A stretch of 9,653 nt of DNA. It comes from Comamonadaceae bacterium. GTDB taxonomy: Bacteria; Pseudomonadota; Gammaproteobacteria; Burkholderiales; Burkholderiaceae_C. The translations under genes were made by a program, and so were the position numbers. The stretch covers positions 1-9,653 of the forward strand of contig CANLWQ010000056.1 of the NCBI GenBank assembly GCA_947494405.1, given 5' to 3'. This document shows, one piece after another, positions 1 through 6,876 of the stretch (positions are counted from its first letter, which is position 1; every line of letters begins with the position of its first letter). The notes beneath the pieces are model-generated. The model saw nothing but the letters and a program-made list of their open reading frames with translations. It made no database searches and was not told the origin of the DNA.

Positions 1-1241
1 ACGCTGATCGCGCCTGGAATGCTCATGGTTTGGTATTCATCAAAGCGACGCGCATCAAGCACCACCACATCAGACTTTCTGTCCAGCAAAGCTTTGACTT
101 CATGGGCAGAAAAAGAAGGCGTTTTGCGTTGCGCCTCGACCAACTCGCCAAATGATTTGCTGGGCACATTGACGTCTCTGAATAACTCGCCACCGGCTGC
201 AGCCCAACCCGCAAGCCCGTTTTGCAAAAGACTCAACTGGGTGTAGCCCAATCGCTCAAGCACCGCCATGGCTTGCAAGCACAAGCCTTCGCCGTTGTCA
301 TAAACCACTATGGGTGTATCGCGGCGCGGCAGTCGACGCCATGCATCTAACTCCATGCGACCCAGCGGCAGGTTGATGGCAAACAAAGGATGGCTTTGGG
401 CGTAGGTGTCTTCTTCGCGTACATCGACCAGGGCGATCTCCTGCTTGTTCAGCAAGGCTTCCCTGACCTGGGCATAGCTGCTCACAGGGTAGGCGTGTTG
501 CGGCTCAGTACTTTCTTGAATATCAGGTGGGCTGGCTTGTGTGGGAGACACTGCGGGAGGCACAGGGAGAGCTTGTGCAGGTTCCGCGGCAGGCAGCGTG
601 GATGGTAGAGGCTGAGGTGCTTGGGGCGCAGGGTGGATGTCGAGGGACGGCGTTTTGTGTTCCGCGCTGGCAGGCACATTGGAATAACCAGACACAAACG
701 TACTGCGTGTGCCGTCTTCGCGGTAGCTGTGGCGTTCTATCAAACCTATATTGCCGCCGTACACATGAATACTGACCGAGACTTTATCGGTGCAAGCGTT
801 CCATACCTTGTGGACGTCGCCTATGCGGGGCGAGACGGCCTCGATGTCGCCTGGCTGCATATCGATTTGAAAACCTGCAGGTGCCCAACGACCATCGGAC
901 ATGCGGCTATAGGGTTGACAAGATTCTGAGCCACGCAATATGCCGACCATGCCCCACACCGTGTGGTCATGGATGGGCGTGGCTTGACCGGGTCCCCACA
1001 CAAAGCTCACCACCGAGAAACGGTTGTGTGGATCGGCGTAAAGCAAATACTGTTGGTAATACTGCGGATGGGCTTGCGCAAACTCGGGAAGCAGCCAGTC
1101 ATCATAGGAAATAAGCTCGCTTAAATAGGTGCGAGCTTGGGACAGAAGTGCGGGTTCAGCAGGCGAAGCATCTACCAAACGCGTGAGTTGCGCTAAGAAA
1201 TGGTGGAATCTAGCGATAGAGTTTGGCGTGACGGCTTGCAT
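1..1241 (-). CDS. Gln-type thiol dioxygenase fused to rhodanese domains (C-terminus cut by window edge)
   Basis: An uninterrupted frame encodes at least 413 residues and leaves the window at position 1. Residues 1-185 are a cupin thiol dioxygenase of the cysteine dioxygenase family. The iron ligands are H91 and H93 (HDHTVWG) and H144 (DVHKVWN), and the outer-sphere Ser-His-Tyr triad is S157/H159/Y161 (SIHVYGG). By-eye alignment puts Gln64 where mammalian cysteine dioxygenase has Arg60, and Arg170 where 3-mercaptopropionate dioxygenases have their substrate Arg. Oxidation of 3-mercaptopropionate to the sulfinate is therefore more likely than cysteine oxidation. Residues about 186-250 are a Pro/Ala-rich linker. 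Residues about 252-355 are a rhodanese domain whose active-site loop reads VVYDNGEGLC, with Asp315 at the usual catalytic Cys position, so it is probably inactive. A second rhodanese domain starts near residue 377 (VVVLDARRFDEY) and is cut off. The ATG at 1241 is preceded directly by an in-frame TAG, so the protein cannot extend upstream. No clear ribosome binding site is visible. The gene is divergent from aroE. Confidence 0.9.
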   Translation of the reverse strand, partial: MQAVTPNSIARFHHFLAQLTRLVDASPAEPALLSQARTYLSELISYDDWLLPEFAQAHPQYYQQYLLYADPHNRFSVVSFVWGPGQATPIHDHTVWGMVGILRGSESCQPYSRMSDGRWAPAGFQIDMQPGDIEAVSPRIGDVHKVWNACTDKVSVSIHVYGGNIGLIERHSYREDGTRSTFVSGYSNVPASAEHKTPSLDIHPAPQAPQPLPSTLPAAEPAQALPVPPAVSPTQASPPDIQESTEPQHAYPVSSYAQVREALLNKQEIALVDVREEDTYAQSHPLFAINLPLGRMELDAWRRLPRRDTPIVVYDNGEGLCLQAMAVLERLGYTQLSLLQNGLAGWAAAGGELFRDVNVPSKSFGELVEAQRKTPSFSAHEVKALLDRKSDVVVLDARRFDEYQTMSIPGAIS

Positions 1242-1251
1242 CTATAGAGGG

Positions 1252-1280
1252 TTGACTGAACTGGCCCGATTGTTTCACAT
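1252..1280 (+). promoter_or_regulatory. Possible weak promoter for aroE in the divergent spacer
   Basis: TTGACT at 1252-1257 matches five of six bases of a sigma-70 -35 box. A 17-bp spacer places TCACAT at 1275-1280, a poor -10 with three matches. It lies 28 bp before the aroE start, in the 66-bp spacer shared with the divergent dioxygenase gene. The poor -10 makes this tentative. Confidence 0.2.
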
Positions 1281-1307
1281 GCTGACTGGAGATATGCTTG
1301 CGATCTT

Positions 1308-2147
1308 ATGGCAACTTCTTCGTTTATTTTGGCTGGGGTCATGGGTTGGCCCATTGCCCATTCAAGGTCACCCCTTATCCACGGACACTGGATTGCCGAG
1401 CATGGTTTGCTGGGTGCTTATGTTCCTTTGGCCGTCAACCCCTTGCATTTACCGCAGGCCTTGACGGGCTTAAAAGCTTTGGGTTTTGCAGGCTGCAACC
1501 TCACCCTGCCTCACAAAATTGAGGCCTTGCCTTGGTTGGATGAAACCGACCCGGTGGCCCAACGCATAGGCGCAGTCAACACCGTGTCGGTGCGAGCCGA
1601 TGGCCGCTTGTATGGCAGCAACACAGATGCGTTTGGTTTTATACAAAGTTTGCATGAAGCCAAAAGCAGTTGGCAAGCCGACGCGGGTGCAGCAGTGGTC
1701 TTGGGTGCAGGAGGTGCGGCGCGCGCCGTGGTCTGGGCCTTGATCGATGCAGGCGTGCCTGAAATTCGTTTGCTCAACCGCAGCAAGGACAAAGCCATTG
1801 ACATGGCGCAGGAGTTTGGCGCAGCTGTCAAAGCCTTGGACTGGGCAGAGCGACATGCTGCACTTGAGGCTGCGTCGCTGTTGGTCAACACCACCACCCA
1901 AGGTATGCAAGGGCAAGCAGCTCTCGATCTGCACCTTGATGCGTTATCGCCTCAGGCTTTGGTGTGCGATATTGTTTACACCCCATTGCAAACCGATTTG
2001 CTCAAGCGAGCTGCGGCCCTTGGCAACCCCACGGTAAATGGTTTAGGTATGTTGTTGCATCAAGCCAGACCGGCGTTTGCATCTTGGTTTGGCGTCATGC
2101 CAGAGGTGACGCCTGCTTTGTGGGCCAAGGTCTTGGCTACTTTGTAG
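1308..2147 (+). CDS. aroE: Shikimate dehydrogenase
   Basis: This 279-residue protein matches the usual length of AroE. The enzyme catalyses NADPH-dependent reduction of 3-dehydroshikimate to shikimate in the cytoplasm, the fourth step of the shikimate pathway to aromatic amino acids. Visible motifs in order: the substrate-binding SRSP loop (19-22); NLTLPHK (64-70) with catalytic Lys70; GAVNT (88-92); SNTD with catalytic Asp107; the Rossmann glycine motif GAGGAA (133-138); the adenosine-phosphate-binding NRS (157-159); VNTTTQGM (193-200); and NGLGMLLHQA (244-253). The ATG at 1308 keeps the first beta strand before GWPIAHS. The nearest in-frame upstream codon of note is a stop at 1257, with no other start between. 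A GGAG at 1288-1291 lies rather far (16 bp) from the ATG. The gene converges on soxA with only 7 bp between the stops and no visible terminator. Confidence 0.97.
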   Translation: MATSSFILAGVMGWPIAHSRSPLIHGHWIAEHGLLGAYVPLAVNPLHLPQALTGLKALGFAGCNLTLPHKIEALPWLDETDPVAQRIGAVNTVSVRADGRLYGSNTDAFGFIQSLHEAKSSWQADAGAAVVLGAGGAARAVVWALIDAGVPEIRLLNRSKDKAIDMAQEFGAAVKALDWAERHAALEAASLLVNTTTQGMQGQAALDLHLDALSPQALVCDIVYTPLQTDLLKRAAALGNPTVNGLGMLLHQARPAFASWFGVMPEVTPALWAKVLATL

Positions 2148-2154
2148 GCTTTGA

Positions 2155-2967
2155 TTATTTGCGCACGGCCGGCGTTTCCACCGGCAGGCCTTGTCCGCGC
2201 CACATCAGGTAAAGGCTGATGTCGCGCATATCGGAATGCCCCCAAGGGGGAATTTCTGCTCTCACCCCGGTGTAGCAAAACCGCAGGCGCCGCTCTAGAG
2301 AGGCCATACGTTGCCAATCAAGGCGGTAGAGCGGATAGCCATTGGGTTGGCCTTGGCTCAAGGGGTCGGTATAGAGTTTTTGACCATAGTGCTGATCGTG
2401 GCAATTCGTGCAAGCCAAGTTCATTTGCCCTTGGCGGGTCATGAAAATGCGTTGGCCGTTTTCAAAATGGCTTTTCGCTGCCCCCTCGATTTGCGCTTGC
2501 AAAGGCATGCCCCGCGATGTGGCAGTCACCGCCAAACTCACCGCAAGCAACTCATCAGACTCATAAGGCCACTCTGAGGCTTTTTGGTTTTTGGTTCGAC
2601 ATTGGCGTATGCGGTCTTCCAAGTTGAATAATTTTTTGCTGACTTTATCTACTGCTGGGTAGCGTACAGAGATGCCCTTCATGCGGCTGATGTCACCGTG
2701 GCAGGATTGGCAACTTTTGTTGCTTTTGCCATCAGGTTTGCTCCACAGTTTGTTGCCTGTGTCTAAAGCGATATTGCCCGGGTTGGCAAACTCATCGGCT
2801 TGCAAGGACTGAACTTCTGCACCGGAAAAATCCAAGCCCGACTGCAATTTATCTAAGGGGATGACGCGTTGCTGGGCGCTCAAAGTAGAGGTCATACAGA
2901 CACCAACCAAAAGCCAAGCCAGCAGACGATGCCAACTGAAAACAGGTTTGCTTGTGGCCTCTGGCAT
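2155..2967 (-). CDS. soxA: Diheme cytochrome c SoxA, L-cysteine S-thiosulfotransferase subunit
   Basis: SoxA pairs with SoxX in the periplasm and oxidatively links thiosulfate (or a related sulfur species) to the SoxY cysteine. With the ATG at 2967 the protein has 270 residues. It has a Sec signal peptide of about 31 residues (hydrophobic LLAWLLVGVC, cleavage near LSA-QQ). Two c-type heme motifs are present, CQSCH (86-90) and CTNCH (186-190), so this is the diheme form. Cys123 (RQCRT) fits the distal ligand of heme 1. Cys231 in FCYTGVRAE is the conserved catalytic, heme-ligating cysteine known as a persulfide in studied homologues. An in-frame TTG at 2979 would give four more residues and a 4-bp overlap with the soxZ stop; neither start has a clear ribosome binding site. 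This is the last gene of the operon, and soxB does not follow. Confidence 0.95.
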   Translation of the reverse strand: MPEATSKPVFSWHRLLAWLLVGVCMTSTLSAQQRVIPLDKLQSGLDFSGAEVQSLQADEFANPGNIALDTGNKLWSKPDGKSNKSCQSCHGDISRMKGISVRYPAVDKVSKKLFNLEDRIRQCRTKNQKASEWPYESDELLAVSLAVTATSRGMPLQAQIEGAAKSHFENGQRIFMTRQGQMNLACTNCHDQHYGQKLYTDPLSQGQPNGYPLYRLDWQRMASLERRLRFCYTGVRAEIPPWGHSDMRDISLYLMWRGQGLPVETPAVRK

Positions 2968-2975
2968 GCTGGTTT

Positions 2976-3326
2976 TCAATTGCCGCTGGGCTTGGAGGCG
3001 TTGGCCGCTTCAACCACCAAGTTGTGACGCAACTCACCAATATAGGCTTCGTCGTCAACCCAGCGAAACAGCATTCCCCCCGACTCTGTGGCGCGCAAAT
3101 AAAACTCAAACAAGGGGTTGGCAGAAACGCCCGTGGTGGGCTCGACACGAAAGACTTCTTTGCCGTTCAAGGTGCACACCAGATGTCGGATGACGTTGCG
3201 TTGAATCAATACGCCATCGATATCGCGCAAAAAGCCGCTGTCCATGGGATGGTTGACCAGCAAGCGGATTTTGAACACATCGCCTTGGGTAATACGGGGA
3301 GGAATTTGCAAGCGTGCGGAACTCAT
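2976..3326 (-). CDS. soxZ: Sulfur carrier subunit SoxZ
   Basis: SoxZ is the structural partner of SoxY in the periplasmic SoxYZ carrier. The 116-residue product is an immunoglobulin-like beta domain with family-typical stretches: NHPMDSG (25-31), QRNVIRH (42-48), NGKEVF (54-59), SANPLFEFYLRATESG (68-83) and FRWVDD (87-92). It has no signal peptide, as expected for a protein carried out of the cell by the Tat-exported SoxY. The start chosen, MSSARLQIP at 3326, shares one base with the soxY stop (TGATG) and matches the usual SoxZ N-terminus. A TTG at 3344 would add six residues and overlap soxY further, which is less likely. Confidence 0.95.
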   Translation of the reverse strand: MSSARLQIPPRITQGDVFKIRLLVNHPMDSGFLRDIDGVLIQRNVIRHLVCTLNGKEVFRVEPTTGVSANPLFEFYLRATESGGMLFRWVDDEAYIGELRHNLVVEAANASKPSGN

Positions 3327-3838
3327 CAGCCGTTGTCCACACAAGCCGCTTCGGTGACCACCACCTCTTGCGTGTCATAAATAAAGTTGCCGTCCGAGCG
3401 TCTGGCCAGTGCAATCACGCTTTGGTTGCCAGACAAACGAACCCGCGTGCTTAAGTCGGCACGCCCGCTCCACGGCCCCAAGACAAATTTCGCCATCAAG
3501 GGCACAGGGTTGCGTTGCGAGATCAGGTACACATGGGTGATGTGTTCGGCCTCAGTCATGGGGCTGTCGATCTTCAGGCTTAAAGGCACCATATGGCCGT
3601 TGTCAGCCAGCATGGGAAGCGACAAGCTCACGCCCTCTTTTTTCAGTTCTTGGTTTTGCACATAGGGTCGAATCATTTCTTCAAACGTTCGCAACCGCGC
3701 TTCAGACAGACCGGTGATGGTGAGTTTGTCGACCTGTGCTTTGGCTGCACCCGACAACAATGTGCCCATGCTGGCAGCCAGCACTGTTTTGAGTAACTGC
3801 GCAATAGATTGGCGGCGCGAAAATACAGATGGCATCAT
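3326..3838 (-). CDS. soxY: Sulfur carrier protein SoxY with non-canonical C-terminal arm
   Basis: SoxY carries sulfur intermediates on a cysteine at the end of a flexible C-terminal arm while Sox enzymes act on them. This 170-residue product has a Tat signal (FSRRQSIAQLL at 6-16, cleavage near AKA-Q), in line with Tat export of the SoxYZ pair. The core beta domain is typical: ADNGHMVPL (78-86), DSPMTEAEHI (91-100), QRNPVP (108-113), STRVRLSGNQSVIALA (130-145) and SDG (148-150). The arm differs from the family's GGCGG ending. It reads TEAACVDNG, with the only cysteine (Cys166) four residues from the C-terminus. The ATG at 3838 overlaps the soxX stop by 4 bp (a second ATG follows directly at 3835), and the stop shares a base with the soxZ start. 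The identity is firm; whether it carries the same sulfur species is open. Confidence 0.93.
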   Translation of the reverse strand: MMPSVFSRRQSIAQLLKTVLAASMGTLLSGAAKAQVDKLTITGLSEARLRTFEEMIRPYVQNQELKKEGVSLSLPMLADNGHMVPLSLKIDSPMTEAEHITHVYLISQRNPVPLMAKFVLGPWSGRADLSTRVRLSGNQSVIALARRSDGNFIYDTQEVVVTEAACVDNG

Positions 3839-4242
3839 GAAGGGTTTTTAAGTAGGTAGGCAATGATGTCTTCCAAAGCTTGCTCGGTCAGAACGGTTTT
3901 GCCTTGAAACGATTTAGCTACATTATGCACACCTTTTGTACTGAAATAGGCTGGCATAAAGGTTTGCGGGTTAAGCACTCTGGGGTCGGCAATGCGTTGG
4001 CGAATTTGCTCTGGACTGAGGCGGGTGCCCACATCTTTGAGAGAGGGTCCCATCTCGCCACCGTCTTTCAAGCCAGGCGCTTGGTGACACAACAAACAAC
4101 CAGTGTCATGCCTGGCAATCAACAATTTGCGTCCACGTTCTGCATCAGCAGTAGCCGCGGATGGCGTGGCGGGCATGGCATCGTTCGCCCACAGCGAGGA
4201 GCTGAAAAGCAAGCCGACTAAACACCCAATCCACAGCCTCAT
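3835..4242 (-). CDS. soxX: Monoheme cytochrome c SoxX
   Basis: SoxX is the electron-accepting heme subunit of the periplasmic SoxAX complex. The 135-residue protein has a Sec signal peptide (hydrophobic WIGCLVGLLFSSSLWA, cleavage near residue 19 or 20), one heme motif CLLCH (49-53), and Met96 in FMPAYF as the likely distal heme ligand. GEMGPSL (62-68), IADPRVLNP (84-92) and LTEQALEDIIAYL (118-130) are typical of SoxX rather than of a generic cytochrome c. Its ATG at 4242 overlaps the stop of the upstream molybdenum dehydrogenase gene by 4 bp (ATGA), and its stop overlaps the soxY start. The tight coupling to a periplasmic oxidoreductase raises the possibility that it also accepts electrons from that enzyme; this is inference. 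Confidence 0.94.
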   Translation of the reverse strand: MRLWIGCLVGLLFSSSLWANDAMPATPSAATADAERGRKLLIARHDTGCLLCHQAPGLKDGGEMGPSLKDVGTRLSPEQIRQRIADPRVLNPQTFMPAYFSTKGVHNVAKSFQGKTVLTEQALEDIIAYLLKNPS

Positions 4243-6404
4243 GCTTTGACCAAACTTAAGCCATGGTTCTTTAAGGGCAATGACCGAATACGTTTGCCGG
4301 TGGCAGCAAACAAAGCATTACCCAAAGCGGGTGCCAAAGGTGCTTGTGCAGGTTCGCCCACACCGCCCCAAAAACCACCGCTGGCAGCAATAACCGTTTG
4401 CACCTTGGGCATTTCATTCATGCGCATCAAGCGGTAATCGTGGAAATTGGATTGTTCTATGCGGCCGTCTTTGACAGTCATTTCACCCCAGAAGATGGCC
4501 GACAAACCGTGCACCACGCTGCCTTGGAGTTGGGCTTGGATATTGTCTGGGTTGACCGCATAACCGGGATCTATGCCAATGACGATACGGTGTATGCGCA
4601 CTTCGCTTTTGGCATTCACCGAGACTTCACACACGCAGGCGGTGTAGCTGCCATAGCCATCGGTTTCGGCAATGCCGCGAAACACGCCGGCTGGCAAGGG
4701 CTTGTCCCAGTCTGCCGCTTTGGCAACGGCTTGCAAAATGCCGCGGTCTCGGTTGGCTTTTTCATTGTTGGGCAACAAAGACAAGCGGTAGGTCAAGGGG
4801 TCAATGCCTGCTGCATGTGCCAATTCATCGAGAAAACATTCGCGCACAAAAGGATTTTGTGAATGGCCTACGGTACGCCAAAAACCCACCGGCACATGGG
4901 CACTGCGTTGGGCAAAGTCCACCAAACAATGTGCAATGTCATAGGGGTGGTCATTCAATGAGGCGACTGCTTGGGGGTCCACACCATTTTGCAGTGGCAT
5001 ACGCAGCAACTGAGAAAAAATAGAAGGTGCACTCACGCGGATATGCAAAGCCTCTGGCTTGCCATCGGGTTTGAGGCTGGCGCGAACCTTCACCAAACTG
5101 GCCGGACGGTAAAGATCATGTTGCGTGTCTTCCTCGCGGCTCCACATCAACTTGATGGGTTTGCCGGGCAAGGCTTTGGCAATCGCAACGGCTTGGCGGG
5201 TGAAGTCTTGCGGGCTTTTGCGACCCAAGCCACCGCCCATTTGCATGGCAAACACTTTGACATTTTCTTGCGGTACATCCGCCGTGCTGGCAGCAGCCGT
5301 CAAGCTGGATTCGGGGTTTTGGGTGGAGACCCAAATTTGCAACTGATCGTCTTGCAGCCACGCGGTGCAGACCATGGGCTCAAGTGTGGCGTGTGCCAAA
5401 TAGGGCGTGTAGTACTCGGCTTCAATCACTTTGCTGGCTTGGGCCAAAGTTGACAAAGCGTTGCCGTCTTGACGGGCTATTGCCGCATCGGTTTGGCTTA
5501 AACCCTCGCGGTAAAGTTTCATGAGGCCAGCGCTGTTGACCTGTGCGTATTTGCTGCTTTCCCATTCAATCGAGACATCGCGCAAGGCCTCTTTGGCGCG
5601 CCACCAGTTGTCAGCCACCACAGCAACAAACTCGCCCATGTTCAGCACTTTGACTATGCCTCGGCGGTTGTCAACTTTGCTGCTGTCAATAGAAACCGCC
5701 TTGCTGCCAAACACCGGTGACTGCGCAATGGCGGCATGCAGCATGCCAGGCAACTGGGTGTCAACACCAAAACGAATCTTGCCGGTGACGATGTCGTGTA
5801 TGTCTACCCTAGGGATGGATTTGCCAGCGATGGTCCAGGTGGACGGGTCTTTGAGCGCAACATCCTTGGGTGGGGTCAGCTTGGCTGCATCAGCAGCAAG
5901 TTGGCCATAACTTAAAGATTTTTTACTGGCAGTGTGAACCACTTTGCCCATGAGCGCCTGACATTCGCTTTCAGCCACGCCCCAGCGCTGCGCCGCAGCT
6001 TGCACCAGCATCATGCGCGCAGAAGCGCCGGCCTTGCGTAAATAGTCTTGTGAGTTGCGAATGGTGCGACTGCCCACGCTGGCCATGTCGCCATAGGCCC
6101 GTTTGCGTTTCAAATTCTCATGTGCTGGCACATCTTCAACACGGACTTTTTTCCAGTCGACTTCCAACTCTTCGGCGATCAACATGGGCGCAGAAGTGCG
6201 GCTGCCTTGGCCCATTTCGGTGCGCGCATAGCGAATGACGATGGACTCATCGCTGTGTATATCAATCCATGCATTCACTTCTTGGGGCTGCTTGTCTTGC
6301 GTGTGAGCGGGCAGGCTAAAGCCCAGGCTCAAAGCTGCCGTGGCGCTGGCGCTGACTTGCAAAAAGCCGCGTCGATTGAGGGGGGTGTGTTGAAGGGACT
6401 TCAT
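4239..6404 (-). CDS. Tat-exported molybdopterin-binding subunit of xanthine-oxidase-family dehydrogenase (isoquinoline oxidoreductase beta-like)
   Basis: The 721-residue protein is the large subunit of a periplasmic molybdenum hydroxylase or aldehyde dehydrogenase that hydroxylates aldehydes or N-heterocycles with water-derived oxygen. It begins with a Tat signal ([10 protein letters not shown] at 10-19, then a hydrophobic stretch ending near PAHT). Family motifs are [12 protein letters not shown] (64-75), the pterin-binding QMGGGLGRK (388-396), GFWRTVGHS (507-515), and FWGGVGEP (678-685) with Glu684 as the catalytic base. The start at 6404 is chosen because it begins a clean Tat signal and overlaps the stop of the iron-sulfur subunit by 4 bp; upstream in-frame codons reach 6473 but lie inside that gene. 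No FAD subunit is present, as in the IorAB type, which usually passes electrons to cytochrome c. The cytochrome gene soxX overlaps its 3' end. The substrate cannot be told from the sequence. Confidence 0.93.
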   Translation of the reverse strand: MKSLQHTPLNRRGFLQVSASATAALSLGFSLPAHTQDKQPQEVNAWIDIHSDESIVIRYARTEMGQGSRTSAPMLIAEELEVDWKKVRVEDVPAHENLKRKRAYGDMASVGSRTIRNSQDYLRKAGASARMMLVQAAAQRWGVAESECQALMGKVVHTASKKSLSYGQLAADAAKLTPPKDVALKDPSTWTIAGKSIPRVDIHDIVTGKIRFGVDTQLPGMLHAAIAQSPVFGSKAVSIDSSKVDNRRGIVKVLNMGEFVAVVADNWWRAKEALRDVSIEWESSKYAQVNSAGLMKLYREGLSQTDAAIARQDGNALSTLAQASKVIEAEYYTPYLAHATLEPMVCTAWLQDDQLQIWVSTQNPESSLTAAASTADVPQENVKVFAMQMGGGLGRKSPQDFTRQAVAIAKALPGKPIKLMWSREEDTQHDLYRPASLVKVRASLKPDGKPEALHIRVSAPSIFSQLLRMPLQNGVDPQAVASLNDHPYDIAHCLVDFAQRSAHVPVGFWRTVGHSQNPFVRECFLDELAHAAGIDPLTYRLSLLPNNEKANRDRGILQAVAKAADWDKPLPAGVFRGIAETDGYGSYTACVCEVSVNAKSEVRIHRIVIGIDPGYAVNPDNIQAQLQGSVVHGLSAIFWGEMTVKDGRIEQSNFHDYRLMRMNEMPKVQTVIAASGGFWGGVGEPAQAPLAPALGNALFAATGKRIRSLPLKNHGLSLVKA

Positions 6405-6859
6405 GATTTGGCTGCCTGACGTGCTGCGGCGTGAATCGCGGTGCGCATGCGCGCATAGGTACCGCAGCGGCAAATATGGGTCATGGCCGCATCGATGTCT
6501 TCATCGGTGGGCTTGGGTTTTTTCTTTAGCAAGGCCACTGCCGCGAGGATTTGACCGCCTTGGCAATATCCGCATTGCGGTACTTGTTGGTCTATCCACG
6601 CTTGCTGAACAGCATGAAGTTTGCCTTTTTGAGCCAAGCCTTCAATGCTGACCACTTGTTGGCCGGCTGCCGAGGAAACGGGGTAAGCGCAAGAACGAAC
6701 CGGTTCACCATTGAGTAAAACAGTGCAAGCACCACACTGAGCGATGCCACAGCCGTACTTGGGACCTTTGATATCAAGCTCATCCCTAAGCGCCCATAGC
6801 AAAGGCATCTCGGGTTCGACATCGAGTTGGTGGGTTTGTCCGTTGATGTTGAGTTTCAT
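6401..6859 (-). CDS. [2Fe-2S] iron-sulfur subunit of the molybdenum dehydrogenase (isoquinoline oxidoreductase alpha-like)
   Basis: This 152-residue small subunit relays electrons from the molybdenum site of its partner. The N-terminal plant-ferredoxin-like domain binds one cluster through Cys37, Cys42, Cys45 and Cys57 ([15 protein letters not shown] and SCAYP). The helical C-terminal domain binds the second through Cys96, Cys99, Cys130 and Cys132 (QCGYCQGG and CRCGTY). All eight ligands are present. It has no export signal of its own and is presumably carried out with the Tat-targeted large subunit. The ATG at 6859 gives the family's usual MKLNINGQ start; an in-frame extension back to 6913 would overlap the esterase gene. 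It starts 17 bp after the esterase stop and overlaps the next gene by 4 bp. Confidence 0.95.
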   Translation of the reverse strand: MKLNINGQTHQLDVEPEMPLLWALRDELDIKGPKYGCGIAQCGACTVLLNGEPVRSCAYPVSSAAGQQVVSIEGLAQKGKLHAVQQAWIDQQVPQCGYCQGGQILAAVALLKKKPKPTDEDIDAAMTHICRCGTYARMRTAIHAAARQAAKS

Positions 6860-6876
6860 GGGGATGATGAAAAGTT

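Noticed and set aside
1242..1250. CTATAG just before the dioxygenase ATG as a -10 box
   Set aside because: It would put the transcription start inside the coding sequence, and no -35 is spaced correctly.
1470..1934. Minus-strand frames of 154 and 128 codons within aroE
   Set aside because: They are antisense to the intact aroE, with low-complexity translations lacking motifs.
2168..2186. GCCGG/CCGGC inverted repeat near the aroE-soxA convergence, as a terminator
   Set aside because: The five-base stem lies inside the soxA coding end and no T-run follows it on either strand.
3326..3370. Frameshift as the cause of the missing GGCGG in SoxY
   Set aside because: The other two frames give no GGCGG at the end. 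One reads through Arg/Trp residues; the other is the SoxZ frame (SGLCGQRLMSS). The stop joins the soxZ start cleanly as TGATG.
4344..5453. Plus-strand open frames of 172 and 160 codons opposite the molybdenum subunit gene
   Set aside because: They lie fully antisense to a gene with clear family motifs, and their translations show no recognisable domain.
6405..6473. Upstream in-frame extension of the molybdenum subunit
   Set aside because: The extra 23 residues precede the Tat signal and overlap the coding region of the iron-sulfur subunit; the ATGA overlap start at 6404 fits better.
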